From assembly GCA_964558665.1 (NCBI GenBank), contig CAZLFA010000042.1, positions 1-36,169 of the forward strand: DNA of 36,169 nucleotides, given 5' to 3'. Both the position numbers and the translations under genes were made by a program. This document shows, piece by piece, positions 16,944 to 24,793 of this stretch. The first letter of the stretch is position 1. Every line of letters begins with the position of its first letter. Source of the stretch: CAZLFA01 sp964558665 (GTDB lineage Bacteria > Desulfobacterota > Syntrophia > Syntrophales > PHBD01). The notes beneath the pieces were generated by a model that was not told the origin of the DNA, did no database searches, and saw only the letters and a program-made list of their open reading frames with translations.

Positions 16944-17096
16944 AGTTTAATGCCTCCTGACTTTTATGCGTGTTTTGCCCTAATTCTGACTCAAAGTTTT
17001 GCTTCCGCCGGCTCCCGGCGTACTTTATGTACGGTTGTTATATTTTCCTTCGGCATCTTTTATGCCGGTTGTGATTTATAAAACCGGAATTTTTCT
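16944..17096 (-). promoter_or_regulatory. Structured leader before rplS
   Basis: This 153-base gap holds several short hairpins on the rplS-coding strand. CCGGTT/AACCGG uses 17087-17065 and CGGCAT/ATGCCG uses 17067-17051; they share bases and so compete. GTAC/GTAC (17032-17020) and GCCGG/CCGGC with a three-base loop (17019-17007) follow. A ribosomal-protein autoregulatory leader is possible, but no known motif was recognised. Confidence 0.4.
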
Positions 17097-17678
17097 TCAT
17101 CTGCCGATAAGTCTGTCCAGCACGATTGCTGCAGCAGACCGCACCGACAGGTGATTATACTCTGCAGATCCTTTTATTGGTTCCAGAAGGAAGTCCGCTG
17201 ATTTAAAAACCTCATCGGCCAGGCCCGATCCTGTTCCGAATAAAATAAGCCAGGCCTTGCTGCAGTCCGCGAGTTTTGCCTTCATCTCGTCAAACGTAGT
17301 AAGCTGTTTATGTAAACCCGCCCCTGTGGCAATGAGATATACTTTCTTCATGGAAAAGTCTTCAACTTCTTTGACCGCTTCCCTGAGGTTGTCCTTCAGT
17401 CTCACGATGTTAAAGGCCTCCCGGCGGGAAGGATTGAAGCTTGCTCCATAACCGGTCTGCCAGTGTTCCAGGATCTTCCGTGCCAATTTCCTCTGTGCTT
17501 CAATGGGGGTGATAATGTAATATCTTTTTACCCCATAGGTGCGGGCGGATCTGGATATGTCATGGATGTCAAGGTTCGCGACAGCCGTTGTGACAACGTT
17601 TCCATTTTTATTGTAAACCGGGTAATGTAAAAGAGCTATATAAATATCAAAAGCCGAATCTTCTGATAAGTTATTCAT
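17097..17678 (-). CDS. SPOUT-type RNA methyltransferase (PF09936-like)
   Basis: A 193-aa protein resembling the SAM-dependent RNA methyltransferase family of PF09936, found beside trmD in Desulfobacterota and related phyla. It begins DIYIALLHYPVYNKNG, contains TAVANLDIHDISRSARTYG, and ends with the likely SAM-binding knot LILFGTGSGLADEV..YNHLSVRSAAAI. The ATG at 17678 overlaps the trmD stop by eight bases (ATGAATAA), implying coupling; the frame also allows a start at 17705. The target nucleotide is unknown. Position suggests tRNA or rRNA modification. Confidence 0.88.
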   Translation of the reverse strand: MNNLSEDSAFDIYIALLHYPVYNKNGNVVTTAVANLDIHDISRSARTYGVKRYYIITPIEAQRKLARKILEHWQTGYGASFNPSRREAFNIVRLKDNLREAVKEVEDFSMKKVYLIATGAGLHKQLTTFDEMKAKLADCSKAWLILFGTGSGLADEVFKSADFLLEPIKGSAEYNHLSVRSAAAIVLDRLIGR

Positions 17679-18405
17679 CAGACTCCGGATTCCGCAGTAT
17701 TTCAATATCCGTATCGGATACCTGAGCCGTTTTTAATAGATCAGGCCTTCTTTCTCTTGTGCGTCTGAGTGACTCCCTGTGCCGCCATGCATCTATCTCG
17801 CGATGATGTCCGGAAAGAAGAACCTCCGGAACTGTCCATCCACGATACTCCGCCGGCCGGGTGTAGTGCGGATACTCGATCAGTCCCGATGAAAAAGAGT
17901 CAACGGTTGCCGATTCGCTGTTTCCCAGCACGCCCGGTATCAGGCGGGATACCGCATCTACGACTACCATCGCGGAAAGTTCTCCGCCCGTTAAAACGTA
18001 ATCGCCTATGGATATTTCCCTGTCCACCAGGTTTTGTCTTACCCTTTCGTCAACCCCCTCATAATGTCCACAAATGATGATCAACTGCTCGTTCCGGGAA
18101 AGATCTTCTGCTGCAGCCTGAGTGAATTTTTCTCCCTGAGGCGTCATCAGTATGGTCAGTACCCGGTTTCCTTTCTTGGGGACGCCGTTTATGGCCCTGT
18201 CAATGGGTTCCACTTTCATAACCATGCCGCCCCCGCCGCCGTACGGAGCATCATCCGTCATCCGGTGTTTGTCTTCAGTAAAATCCCGGATGTTCAAGAT
18301 GTTTATTTCGATAAGGCCTTTATCACGGGCTTTTTTGAGGATGCTTGATTCAAACGGGGAATTAAACATCTCCGGAAAGATAGACAGGATGTCGAATCGG
18401 AGCAT
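17671..18405 (-). CDS. trmD: tRNA (guanine37-N1)-methyltransferase
   Basis: Methylates G37 next to the anticodon, preventing frameshifts. The 244-aa sequence has all the TrmD landmarks: FDILSIFPEMF at the N-terminus, PYGGGGGMVMKVEPI, GHYEGVDERV and the trefoil-knot segment SIGDYVLTGGELSAM followed by DAVSRLIPGVLG. The C-terminal part shows the catalytic-region HYTRPAEYRG. It starts 11 bases after rimM and overlaps the next gene, in the classic ribosome-biogenesis cluster. Confidence 0.98.
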   Translation of the reverse strand: MLRFDILSIFPEMFNSPFESSILKKARDKGLIEINILNIRDFTEDKHRMTDDAPYGGGGGMVMKVEPIDRAINGVPKKGNRVLTILMTPQGEKFTQAAAEDLSRNEQLIIICGHYEGVDERVRQNLVDREISIGDYVLTGGELSAMVVVDAVSRLIPGVLGNSESATVDSFSSGLIEYPHYTRPAEYRGWTVPEVLLSGHHREIDAWRHRESLRRTRERRPDLLKTAQVSDTDIEILRNPESDE

Positions 18406-18416
18406 GGCTTTTAAAC

Positions 18417-18917
18417 CTATAAACCTTCAATCAGCCTGATCACCATCAATCTGTTCCGTCTGTCAATGTTCCTTATCACATCAGCGATGGCAGGTATCAG
18501 GATCTCTCTTTCTCCGCCCGAGCAGACGTAAACATCGTTACTCCCCGTGGGGAAGATTGACTCGATTTTTCCAAGGACATTTCCCTCTTCTGTTACAACG
18601 CTCATGCCCACCAACTCGTGCCAGTAATACTCGTCGTTGGGCAGTTCCTCAAGAATTTTCAAGGGGATCATCACCGAGGAGCCTACAAGATTTTGCGCGG
18701 CATCAATATCATTTATACCGTTAAGATCAAGAAAAAAAACGGTTTGTTTAATCCTGATTCTTTTGACCGAGAAGGGTACCGCATCCTGCTTTCCCCTTCC
18801 GATAAAGACCTCTTTTACCGATTCAAGAATATTGGCGTTGCTTAAAAACGACGCAACCTTCATTGAACCATTGAGACCCTTGGTTTTTACTACCTTGCCT
18901 GCTTCCAGAAGATCCAT
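18417..18917 (-). CDS. rimM: Ribosome maturation factor RimM
   Basis: Assists maturation of the 30S subunit head, binding S19. The 166-aa protein contains an N-terminal RimM domain (GKVVKTKGLNGSMKVASF) and a C-terminal PRC-barrel part (YYWHELVGMSVVTEEGNVLGKIESIFPTG split across the two halves, then ILIPAIADVIRNID). It begins 4 bases after the KH-protein stop, so its ribosome site lies inside that gene. Length and cluster position are typical. Confidence 0.96.
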   Translation of the reverse strand: MDLLEAGKVVKTKGLNGSMKVASFLSNANILESVKEVFIGRGKQDAVPFSVKRIRIKQTVFFLDLNGINDIDAAQNLVGSSVMIPLKILEELPNDEYYWHELVGMSVVTEEGNVLGKIESIFPTGSNDVYVCSGGEREILIPAIADVIRNIDRRNRLMVIRLIEGL

Positions 18918-18921
18918 CTAA

Positions 18922-19152
18922 CTATTCTATTATTTCCAGAACGGTTCTCTTCTTTATCTTTGTGGAAGCGGCGCTTAAAATCGCCCGCATGGCTTTTGCA
19001 GTCCTGCCCTGTTTGCCAATGACTTTTCCCAAGTCCTCCTTGGCTACTCTTAATTCGATCACAGAAGTCTGTTCGCCGATTATCTCCGATACCTCAACCT
19101 TGTCAGGATGATCCACCAACGCTTGAGCCATGTACTTAATCAACTCTTTCAT
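18922..19152 (-). CDS. khpA: KH-domain RNA-binding protein KhpA
   Basis: A 76-aa single KH-domain RNA-binding protein of the YlqC/KhpA family, which in other bacteria pairs with KhpB and affects RNA stability and cell division. The KH loop is GKVIGKQGRTAKAMR. The ATG at 19152 was chosen because it follows GTGGAGG-type ribosome sequence and matches the family N-terminus MKELI; the open frame extends five codons upstream. It sits between rpsP and rimM, its usual place. Confidence 0.95.
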   Translation of the reverse strand: MKELIKYMAQALVDHPDKVEVSEIIGEQTSVIELRVAKEDLGKVIGKQGRTAKAMRAILSAASTKIKKRTVLEIIE

Positions 19153-19259
19153 CGTTTCAACCTCCACTGATTCAAATTAAGTTTCGCCTTAATAAGATAT
19201 CGACCAAACCTGATCGAGCATCACATGTTTTGATGACTCAAAAAAATGAGAAGGTAAGA

Positions 19260-19523
19260 CTATTTGCCTGCTGATGTTTTAAGTGCTACCCCTTTCTTCT
19301 GTAAAAGCTGAGATACAGTCAGAGTCGGCTTGGCGCCCTTGGAAAGCCAGGCCGTCACCCGTTCTTCCTTCAGGTTAATCTCAACCGGATCTTTCTTGGG
19401 ATCATAATTGCCCACTATCTCAAGGAATCTCCCATCTCTGGGCGATTCGGAATCTGCCACTACGATTCTGTAGAAAGGATTGCCCTTGCTGCCCATACGG
19501 GCCAGTCTGATCTTTACCGCCAT
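19260..19523 (-). CDS. rpsP: 30S ribosomal protein S16
   Basis: An 87-aa small-subunit protein needed for 30S assembly. It begins AVKIRLARMGSKGNPFYRIV and continues VADSESPRDGRFLEIVGNYDP, the invariant S16 pattern, with the usual VTAWLSKGAKPTLTV segment near the C-terminus. A GGAGGTGAT ribosome site, an excellent match to the 16S tail, stands before the ATG. It follows ffh by 77 bases, an AT-rich gap that may carry a secondary promoter. Confidence 0.98.
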   Translation of the reverse strand: MAVKIRLARMGSKGNPFYRIVVADSESPRDGRFLEIVGNYDPKKDPVEINLKEERVTAWLSKGAKPTLTVSQLLQKKGVALKTSAGK

Positions 19524-19600
19524 TATTGTTATCGATCACCTCCTGAGGTATGATTTTGTTTTTTTACAAGAAATCTAAAGCTAACATATTTTTTTTATCA

Positions 19601-20935
19601 TTAAAAGGGAAAATTACCACGTCTCATCAACTTCATGCCGTCTTTTGACAGCATTTTTTTCATGATTTTACGCATGTCTACGTAATTCTTGAGTAAACGG
19701 TTGACGTCCTGAACGGTTGTGCCGCTTCCCCTGGCTATGCGTTTTCTTCGGGAGCCGTCAATAATCAGATAATTAAGGCGTTCTTTTCTGGTCATTGAGT
19801 CGATTATTGCGCCGATTCTTACCAATTCACCTTCATCCGGAGTCACATTCTTAAAGGCCTTGATTTTATTGAAACCCGGCATCATTCCGAGGATGTCCTG
19901 AAGTGAGCCCATTTTTTTTATCTGCTTTAGCTGATCACGGAAATCCTCCAATGTAAACTCATTCTTCCTGATTTTCTTTTGCAGCTCTTTGGCCGCTTTT
20001 TCGTCTACAGTCGCCTGCGCCTTTTCTACAAGGGTAAGGATGTCTCCCATCCCCAGAATTTTTGATGCCATACGTTCCGGGTGAAAAGTTTCAAAGGCCT
20101 CTATCTTTTCTCCCACGCCGACGAATTTGATGGGTTTTCCTATGACCGCCTTCAGGGAAAGTGCTGCTCCGCCACGGGCATCACCGTCCATCTTGGTCAT
20201 GATGACACCGTCAATCCCCAAAAGTTCGTTGAACTTTCCGGCAACGTTTACAGCTTCCTGGCCGGTCATGGCATCGGCGACAAACAATATTTCCGAGGGG
20301 TTGATCATGGATTTGATCTTCTGCAGCTCCAGCATCATCTCTTCATCTATATGGAGCCTTCCCGCCGTATCTACGATGATGACCTCATAACCGTTCCTTC
20401 CCGCTTCCTCGACTGCCTGAGCACATATCTTTATCGGGTCACGAAGAGTTACGGCGTCGAAAACGCCTGCCCCGATCTGACTGCCTAGTACACGCAACTG
20501 TTCCATAGCGGCGGGACGGTACACGTCTGCCGAAACGAGATAAACCCGCTTATTTTGGCCGGTAAACAGACGTGCCAGTTTTACGGCCGTTGTTGTCTTG
20601 CCGCATCCCTGAAGTCCGACCAGCATGACGGGTGCGGGGATTCTGTTTCCGAAGCGGATGAAGCTGCTGGTGCCCCCCATCAGTTCGACAAGCCGGTCAT
20701 AAACGATCTTTACAACCTGCTGACCGGGCGTGATGCTTTCGAGCACATCATGGCCGATTGATCTTTCTCTGATATCTTCTACGAAGTCCCTTACGACCTT
20801 GAAATTGACGTCTGCTTCAAGAAGGGCCATGCGTATCTCTTTCAAGGCTGATTTTATATTTTCTTCATCAAGACGGCCTTTGCCCTTCAGTTTTTTGAAT
20901 ACGTTTTCAAGTTTTTCCGATAAATTCTCAAACAT
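19601..20935 (-). CDS. ffh: Signal recognition particle protein Ffh
   Basis: GTPase that binds signal peptides and 4.5S RNA and delivers ribosomes to the membrane receptor FtsY. The 444-aa length is normal. Visible parts are the N domain helices, the P-loop GLQGCGKTTTAVKLA, the DVYRPAAMEQL motif, DTAGRL, TKMDGDARGG, and the Met-rich M domain with GMMPGF and SRRKRIARGSG RNA-binding loop. It lies 21 bases after the SPOR-protein gene and leads the ribosomal cluster. Confidence 0.98.
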   Translation of the reverse strand: MFENLSEKLENVFKKLKGKGRLDEENIKSALKEIRMALLEADVNFKVVRDFVEDIRERSIGHDVLESITPGQQVVKIVYDRLVELMGGTSSFIRFGNRIPAPVMLVGLQGCGKTTTAVKLARLFTGQNKRVYLVSADVYRPAAMEQLRVLGSQIGAGVFDAVTLRDPIKICAQAVEEAGRNGYEVIIVDTAGRLHIDEEMMLELQKIKSMINPSEILFVADAMTGQEAVNVAGKFNELLGIDGVIMTKMDGDARGGAALSLKAVIGKPIKFVGVGEKIEAFETFHPERMASKILGMGDILTLVEKAQATVDEKAAKELQKKIRKNEFTLEDFRDQLKQIKKMGSLQDILGMMPGFNKIKAFKNVTPDEGELVRIGAIIDSMTRKERLNYLIIDGSRRKRIARGSGTTVQDVNRLLKNYVDMRKIMKKMLSKDGMKLMRRGNFPF

Positions 20936-20956
20936 TTTAAATCCTTGAATAAATCA

Positions 20957-21886
20957 TCATCGGGCGGCTTTTTGAATCGACCCGTTTCCCTGGATAATGC
21001 AGTTGGTGCCCTTGATTTTATTTGAAATATTCTTTGCCGCCTTCTGCGCCTTTTCTTTGGTATCAAAGCCATCAACGACTACACGGTACCATTTGCCCTT
21101 TTTCCCCAGATCGGCCATTGCGATCCGCGGTTTGTAGCCGATAAGTTTGACCTTTTTACCTATCAGTTCTGCTTTTGCTTTTTCTTTGTATGATGCCACG
21201 TGGATCTGGAATTTCTTTTCCGGTTCCGCCTTCTTTTCCTTCTTGTCGGTTGTCTGGCTCGTGTTGGTTTTAGAAGCGCCCGTTTTTTTATCGGCGCGTG
21301 TACCGATGTCTGAAACAACAAACCCCTTGGCGTCGAGCGCCTTTGCCGTAGGAGACGCAACTATCCGTTGTTCGGGTTTGGATGCGGCTGCCTTGTCCGC
21401 GGCTTTCTTTTCTGACGGTGAAGATTTCTTGTCCCTGTTCTCTGCGCTCTGCGATGTTGAAGCCGGCGCCGCCTTCTGCGCTGTTTGCGAAGTTGTTGCC
21501 GGTGAGTTCTGCCTGGATTCGGCAAGCAGCTTTTTGTCCTTTTCGGAAAGAATTCCCTTTTCCTCCTCTTTTTTCTTCTTGAGAGAATCGTAGAAGGTCA
21601 GGTTCAGTTCCGGCTGACGCTCCATCGCCGCCTCCTGCGTTCCGGGTTTTGCCTCCGGCTTGGGTTCGGCAGACTGATCGGCGTTGGCAGGTGTCGATCC
21701 TGATTTGTCTTTTATGTTTCCAGTGATGTCGGTGGCGATCTTGCCCGGCAGGTTGTCGATGTCTCTGCCGATGAATACACCCAGAATGAATACCGAAAAC
21801 AATAGTATCGACATTCCGGTGATAAATATTGTCAGGCCCAGTTTCCCCAGCTTGAATTCGAAATTTTTAAGGTTTCTGGAGGTCAT
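20957..21886 (-). CDS. SPOR-domain membrane protein
   Basis: A 309-aa bitopic inner-membrane protein that should bind denuded septal peptidoglycan. A short cytoplasmic tail is followed by one membrane helix (ITGMSILLFSVFILGVFIG, about 19-37). A long low-complexity linker rich in Ala, Ser, Lys, Pro and Gln (about 60-220) leads to a C-terminal SPOR domain (KFQIHVASYKEKAKAEL to the end). The arrangement resembles FtsN- or DedD-like division proteins, but short sequence identity prevents a firm name. It sits between argS and ffh, as in several Desulfobacterota; the ribosome site is AGAAGGG. Confidence 0.88.
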   Translation of the reverse strand: MTSRNLKNFEFKLGKLGLTIFITGMSILLFSVFILGVFIGRDIDNLPGKIATDITGNIKDKSGSTPANADQSAEPKPEAKPGTQEAAMERQPELNLTFYDSLKKKKEEEKGILSEKDKKLLAESRQNSPATTSQTAQKAAPASTSQSAENRDKKSSPSEKKAADKAAASKPEQRIVASPTAKALDAKGFVVSDIGTRADKKTGASKTNTSQTTDKKEKKAEPEKKFQIHVASYKEKAKAELIGKKVKLIGYKPRIAMADLGKKGKWYRVVVDGFDTKEKAQKAAKNISNKIKGTNCIIQGNGSIQKAAR

Positions 21887-21934
21887 GGAAAAACCCTTCT
21901 GTATGATCAGTTATTGTGTGTTTCCGCTATTATA

Positions 21935-23599
21935 CTACATTTTCTCCGGAGCAGATACCCCTAGAATTTCAAGTGCATTTTTCAGTACCGTCCTTATTGA
22001 TGCTGTCAGAAAAAGTCTGGCGCCTGTCAATTCACTGTCTTCGGACATGACCTTATTTTTATTGTAGTAGCTGTGGAACATACCGGCGATGTCATTAAGG
22101 TAAAATGTCAGCCGGTGTGGTTCAAGCAGCCGGGATGCCCCCTCCATAACTTCCGGAAAACGCGTTATGGCTTTTATCAAAGCGATCTCTTCCGGCAAAG
22201 CCAGTCTGGCGGTAGCAGCGTTTGCATATGCCGGCGGTGTTATGCCCCTTTCTCCCGCTATTCTGAGAATGCTGCAAATCCTGGCATGCGCGTACTGCAC
22301 ATAGTAAACGGGGTTTTCATTTGACTGTTTCTTGGCCAGCTCCAGGTCGAAATCAAGATGACTGTCGGATCTTCTCATCAGGAAATTGTAGCGGGCGGCG
22401 TCTTTTCCAACTTCATCGATAACCTCCCTCATCGTTACAAACTCGCCCGAACGGGTCGACATGGCGACGGGAACCCCGTCTCTGAGGAGATTTACGAGCT
22501 GGATGAGAACAACCTTCAGGTTTTCCTTTTCGTGTCCCAGAGCCTGAATGCCCGCCATGACCCTGGGGATGTAACCATGGTGATCGGCTCCCCAGATGTC
22601 AATGACCGTTTCAAATCCGCGCTCGTATTTGTTTCTGTGATAGGCTATATCCGCTGCAAAATAGGTGGGTTCCCCATTCTGTCTTACGACGACTCTGTCC
22701 TTTTCATCGCCGAAAGCGGTAGTCCTGAACCAGAGTGTGTTATCTTCCCGGTAAATGAAACCTTTGTCCTCCAGCTCCGCAAGCAGCTTGCCGACACCGC
22801 CGTCTTTGTAAAGCTCCCTTTCGCTGAAGTATTGATCAAATTTAACACCGAAGGCTTGCAGGTCATCTTTGATCCCTTCCATGATTATCCCGGCGGCATA
22901 ATCCGTAAAAAGAGAAATAACCTCCTGAGTGTCCCTCGTCTGGTAGCTGTTTCCTTCGCGTTTTACGAGATCTTGAGCAAGATCTTTAATATAGTCTCCC
23001 TGATAGCAGTTTTCAGGAAAATCCACTTTATTGCCCAGCAGTTCAAGATAGCGGTAATAGACAGAGCGGCCAAGGTTGTTCATCTGGTTGCCCGCATCAT
23101 TTATATAGTATTCTCTTGTTACGGAATAACCCGTGCCGGCAAGGATGTTTGCTATAACATCGCCGACAACGGCTCCCCGCGCATGTCCTATGTGAAGAGG
23201 GCCGGTCGGGTTGGCGCTTACGAACTCGACCTGCATTTTACTGCCGTTGCCCAGGTTCAATTTGCCGAAGCTGCTGCCCTGCTGTTCAACGTCCCTGAGG
23301 CAGGTGGTCCATATTCCGTCTTTGACAAAAAAATTGATGAAGCCCGGGCCGGCGATTTCAACTTTGTCGAGTACCTGACCTCCGTCATCAATATGCTTGC
23401 AGATCATGTCTGCAATCTGTCGCGGATTTTTGCGCAACCGCGACGCGAGCACCATCGCGATATTGGATGCGTAATCTCCGTGTGCGGGATCCTTCGTCCA
23501 GTCGATCTCGATGGATGGGAGTTTTACCTCATCCATCAGCTTCATATTTCCGCATTCTGTTATTGCCTTTTCAAGCAGTCCAACAATTCTGTTCTTCAT
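21935..23599 (-). CDS. argS: Arginyl-tRNA synthetase
   Basis: Charges tRNA-Arg. The 554-aa class I enzyme has an N-terminal Add-1 domain (about 1-110), the HIGH signature in NPTGPLHIGHARGAVVGD, the family-specific GADHHGYIPRV region, a degenerate KMSKS as AMSTRSGEFVT, and a C-terminal anticodon-binding DALR domain ending with LTASIRTVLKNALEILGV. The start codon lies only 18 bases after the U-run of a strong intrinsic terminator, with a promoter further upstream, so its expression could be attenuated. The ribosome site is weak (AAGTGAAGTGA). Confidence 0.97.
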   Translation of the reverse strand: MKNRIVGLLEKAITECGNMKLMDEVKLPSIEIDWTKDPAHGDYASNIAMVLASRLRKNPRQIADMICKHIDDGGQVLDKVEIAGPGFINFFVKDGIWTTCLRDVEQQGSSFGKLNLGNGSKMQVEFVSANPTGPLHIGHARGAVVGDVIANILAGTGYSVTREYYINDAGNQMNNLGRSVYYRYLELLGNKVDFPENCYQGDYIKDLAQDLVKREGNSYQTRDTQEVISLFTDYAAGIIMEGIKDDLQAFGVKFDQYFSERELYKDGGVGKLLAELEDKGFIYREDNTLWFRTTAFGDEKDRVVVRQNGEPTYFAADIAYHRNKYERGFETVIDIWGADHHGYIPRVMAGIQALGHEKENLKVVLIQLVNLLRDGVPVAMSTRSGEFVTMREVIDEVGKDAARYNFLMRRSDSHLDFDLELAKKQSNENPVYYVQYAHARICSILRIAGERGITPPAYANAATARLALPEEIALIKAITRFPEVMEGASRLLEPHRLTFYLNDIAGMFHSYYNKNKVMSEDSELTGARLFLTASIRTVLKNALEILGVSAPEKM

Positions 23600-23616
23600 T
23601 ATGTCACTTCACTTAC

Positions 23617-23647
23617 AAGAAAAAGGTTGGCCAAAAAAGCCAACCTT
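23617..23647 (-). terminator. Intrinsic terminator just upstream of argS
   Basis: On the minus strand AAGGTTGGC (23647-23639) and GCCAACCTT (23631-23623) form a perfect 9-bp stem around a seven-base T-rich loop, followed by TTTTTCTTGT. It is well placed to end the transcript of the 56-residue protein gene, but it also lies between a predicted promoter and argS. Confidence 0.85.
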
Positions 23648-23693
23648 CATTGAGATTGTGCCGGAAGATTCACTTAGACGCCTCTGGCGGTCC

Positions 23694-23722
23694 GATATAA
23701 GGGACACAGCACGCCGTCTCAA
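23694..23722 (-). promoter_or_regulatory. Predicted sigma-70 promoter for argS
   Basis: TTGAGA (23722-23717) and TATATC (23699-23694) are exactly 17 bases apart on the minus strand, just after the stop codon of the small Cys-rich protein. The transcript would carry a leader of about 90 bases that includes the terminator hairpin at 23617-23647. Confidence 0.5.
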
Positions 23723-23727
23723 TATCT

Positions 23728-23898
23728 TCAACTTCCATATTTTTCTCGTGCCTGATCGATATCCTTGTCCTTGATGGATAAATCTCTGGAATAGTCAGGG
23801 CAATGCACATTACCTGATGCATCGGTCGATACACTGAAGCGTTTTTGACAGCTTGCTCTCCATGCGCATATTGCACAGAATCTCTTGTCCGTACCCAT
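23728..23898 (-). CDS. Small Cys-rich protein, 56 aa, function unknown
   Basis: A short gene supported by a strong GGGAGGTAG ribosome site before the ATG, a well-formed sigma-70 promoter about 40-70 bases upstream and an intrinsic terminator about 80 bases after the stop. The protein begins MGTDKRFCAICAWRASCQKR and contains four Cys residues: Cys8, Cys11 and Cys17 in CAICAWRASC and one later in HCPDYSRDLSI. The spacing suggests a small metal-binding (zinc or iron) knuckle. I recall similar short proteins in Desulfobacterota but no assigned function. It is encoded in a single-gene unit between pilD and argS. Confidence 0.8.
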   Translation of the reverse strand: MGTDKRFCAICAWRASCQKRFSVSTDASGNVHCPDYSRDLSIKDKDIDQAREKYGS

Positions 23899-23937
23899 GG
23901 CTACCTCCCTTTTATATCTTTCGCTTAGATGGGATGT

Positions 23938-23966
23938 ACAGTATATTTATAGAGTTTCTAAGTCAA
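23938..23966 (-). promoter_or_regulatory. Sigma-70 promoter for the 56-residue protein
   Basis: TTGACT (23966-23961) and TACTGT (23943-23938) are separated by 17 AT-rich bases on the minus strand. The predicted start gives a leader of about 30 bases ending in the GGGAGG ribosome site. Confidence 0.7.
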
Positions 23967-24013
23967 GAGTTTTTAGCTGTTGGTGAGTACGGGGAAAACG
24001 ATTCCTGTGCGCT

Positions 24014-24781
24014 TTATCCCGGGAATATGTAGCTCATCATGCATTCTCCGATGAACAGATAAAGAACAGCCGCAATAGAGAGGAAAGGTCCGAAAGGGAC
24101 GGCATACTTCATATCCTTTCCCTTTGCTGCCATGACGGAGATGCCGACAACGGCTCCCGTCAGTGAACTTACAAGCAGTATGAACAGCAGTGACTTCCAC
24201 CCGAGAAATGCGCCCAGCATTGCCAGGAGTTTGATGTCGCCTCCGCCCATGCCTTCTCTGCCTGTTGCATACTCGTAGCCTACAGCAACCATATAGAGTG
24301 TGCCGCCGCCCAAAAGAACACCAAGCAGTGCCTCAAGCCAGGGGAGCCGCATTACAAATACTGCCATCAGCAGAAATACCGGGATGCCGGGAAGAGATAT
24401 GACATCAGGGATTATCTGATGGTCGAGGTCGATGAAGGTAATTACCGTCAGGGCGCATGTAAAAATAAAAGCGCACAGGAATTGGAATGTTAATCCGAAT
24501 TTCCAGAAAAGCGCAAAAGCCAGGCCCGCTGTCAGCATTTCCACTGCCGGATAGCGGAGAGATATTCTGACTCCGCAATTCCTGCATTTCCCCATGAGTA
24601 TGATGTAGCTGACGACGGGGATGTTGTCATATGGTTTTATTGGCTTCAGACAACGGGGACAGCGGGACGCCGGATATATGATCGACTGGTTTTCTTCGGG
24701 GATGCGGTAAATGCAGACATTGAGAAAACTGCCTATGGCTGCACCGGCGATGACGACAAGGATACCCCAGAATATATCCAT
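24014..24781 (-). CDS. pilD: Prepilin peptidase / N-methyltransferase
   Basis: A 255-aa polytopic inner-membrane aspartic protease (A24 family) that cleaves type IV prepilin and pseudopilin leaders and methylates the new N-terminus. The N-terminal methyltransferase-linked domain has a four-Cys zinc site: Cys41 and Cys44 (CPRC), Cys66 and Cys69 (CRNC). Catalytic Asp residues lie in FIDLDHQIIPD and in GMGGGDIKLLAMLGAFLG. Eight or so hydrophobic helices follow the family pattern. It is 12 bases after a nucleotide-sugar epimerase gene and seems cotranscribed with it, with no pilin genes in the window. Confidence 0.96.
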   Translation of the reverse strand: MDIFWGILVVIAGAAIGSFLNVCIYRIPEENQSIIYPASRCPRCLKPIKPYDNIPVVSYIILMGKCRNCGVRISLRYPAVEMLTAGLAFALFWKFGLTFQFLCAFIFTCALTVITFIDLDHQIIPDVISLPGIPVFLLMAVFVMRLPWLEALLGVLLGGGTLYMVAVGYEYATGREGMGGGDIKLLAMLGAFLGWKSLLFILLVSSLTGAVVGISVMAAKGKDMKYAVPFGPFLSIAAVLYLFIGECMMSYIFPG

Positions 24782-24793
24782 GATTTGACCCTT

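Noticed and set aside
22358..23653. A 431-codon open frame on the plus strand
   Set aside because: It lies wholly antisense to argS, whose motifs are intact, and its translation has no recognisable domain. It is a codon-bias shadow.
23599..23727. T-box leader upstream of argS
   Set aside because: No T-box consensus or specifier-loop structure is seen, and the leader is under 100 bases; only a simple hairpin terminator is present.
23670..23876. A 68-codon minus-strand frame overlapping the small Cys-rich gene
   Set aside because: The 56-codon frame at 23728-23898 has the ribosome site, promoter spacing and ordered Cys motif. The longer frame has none of these.
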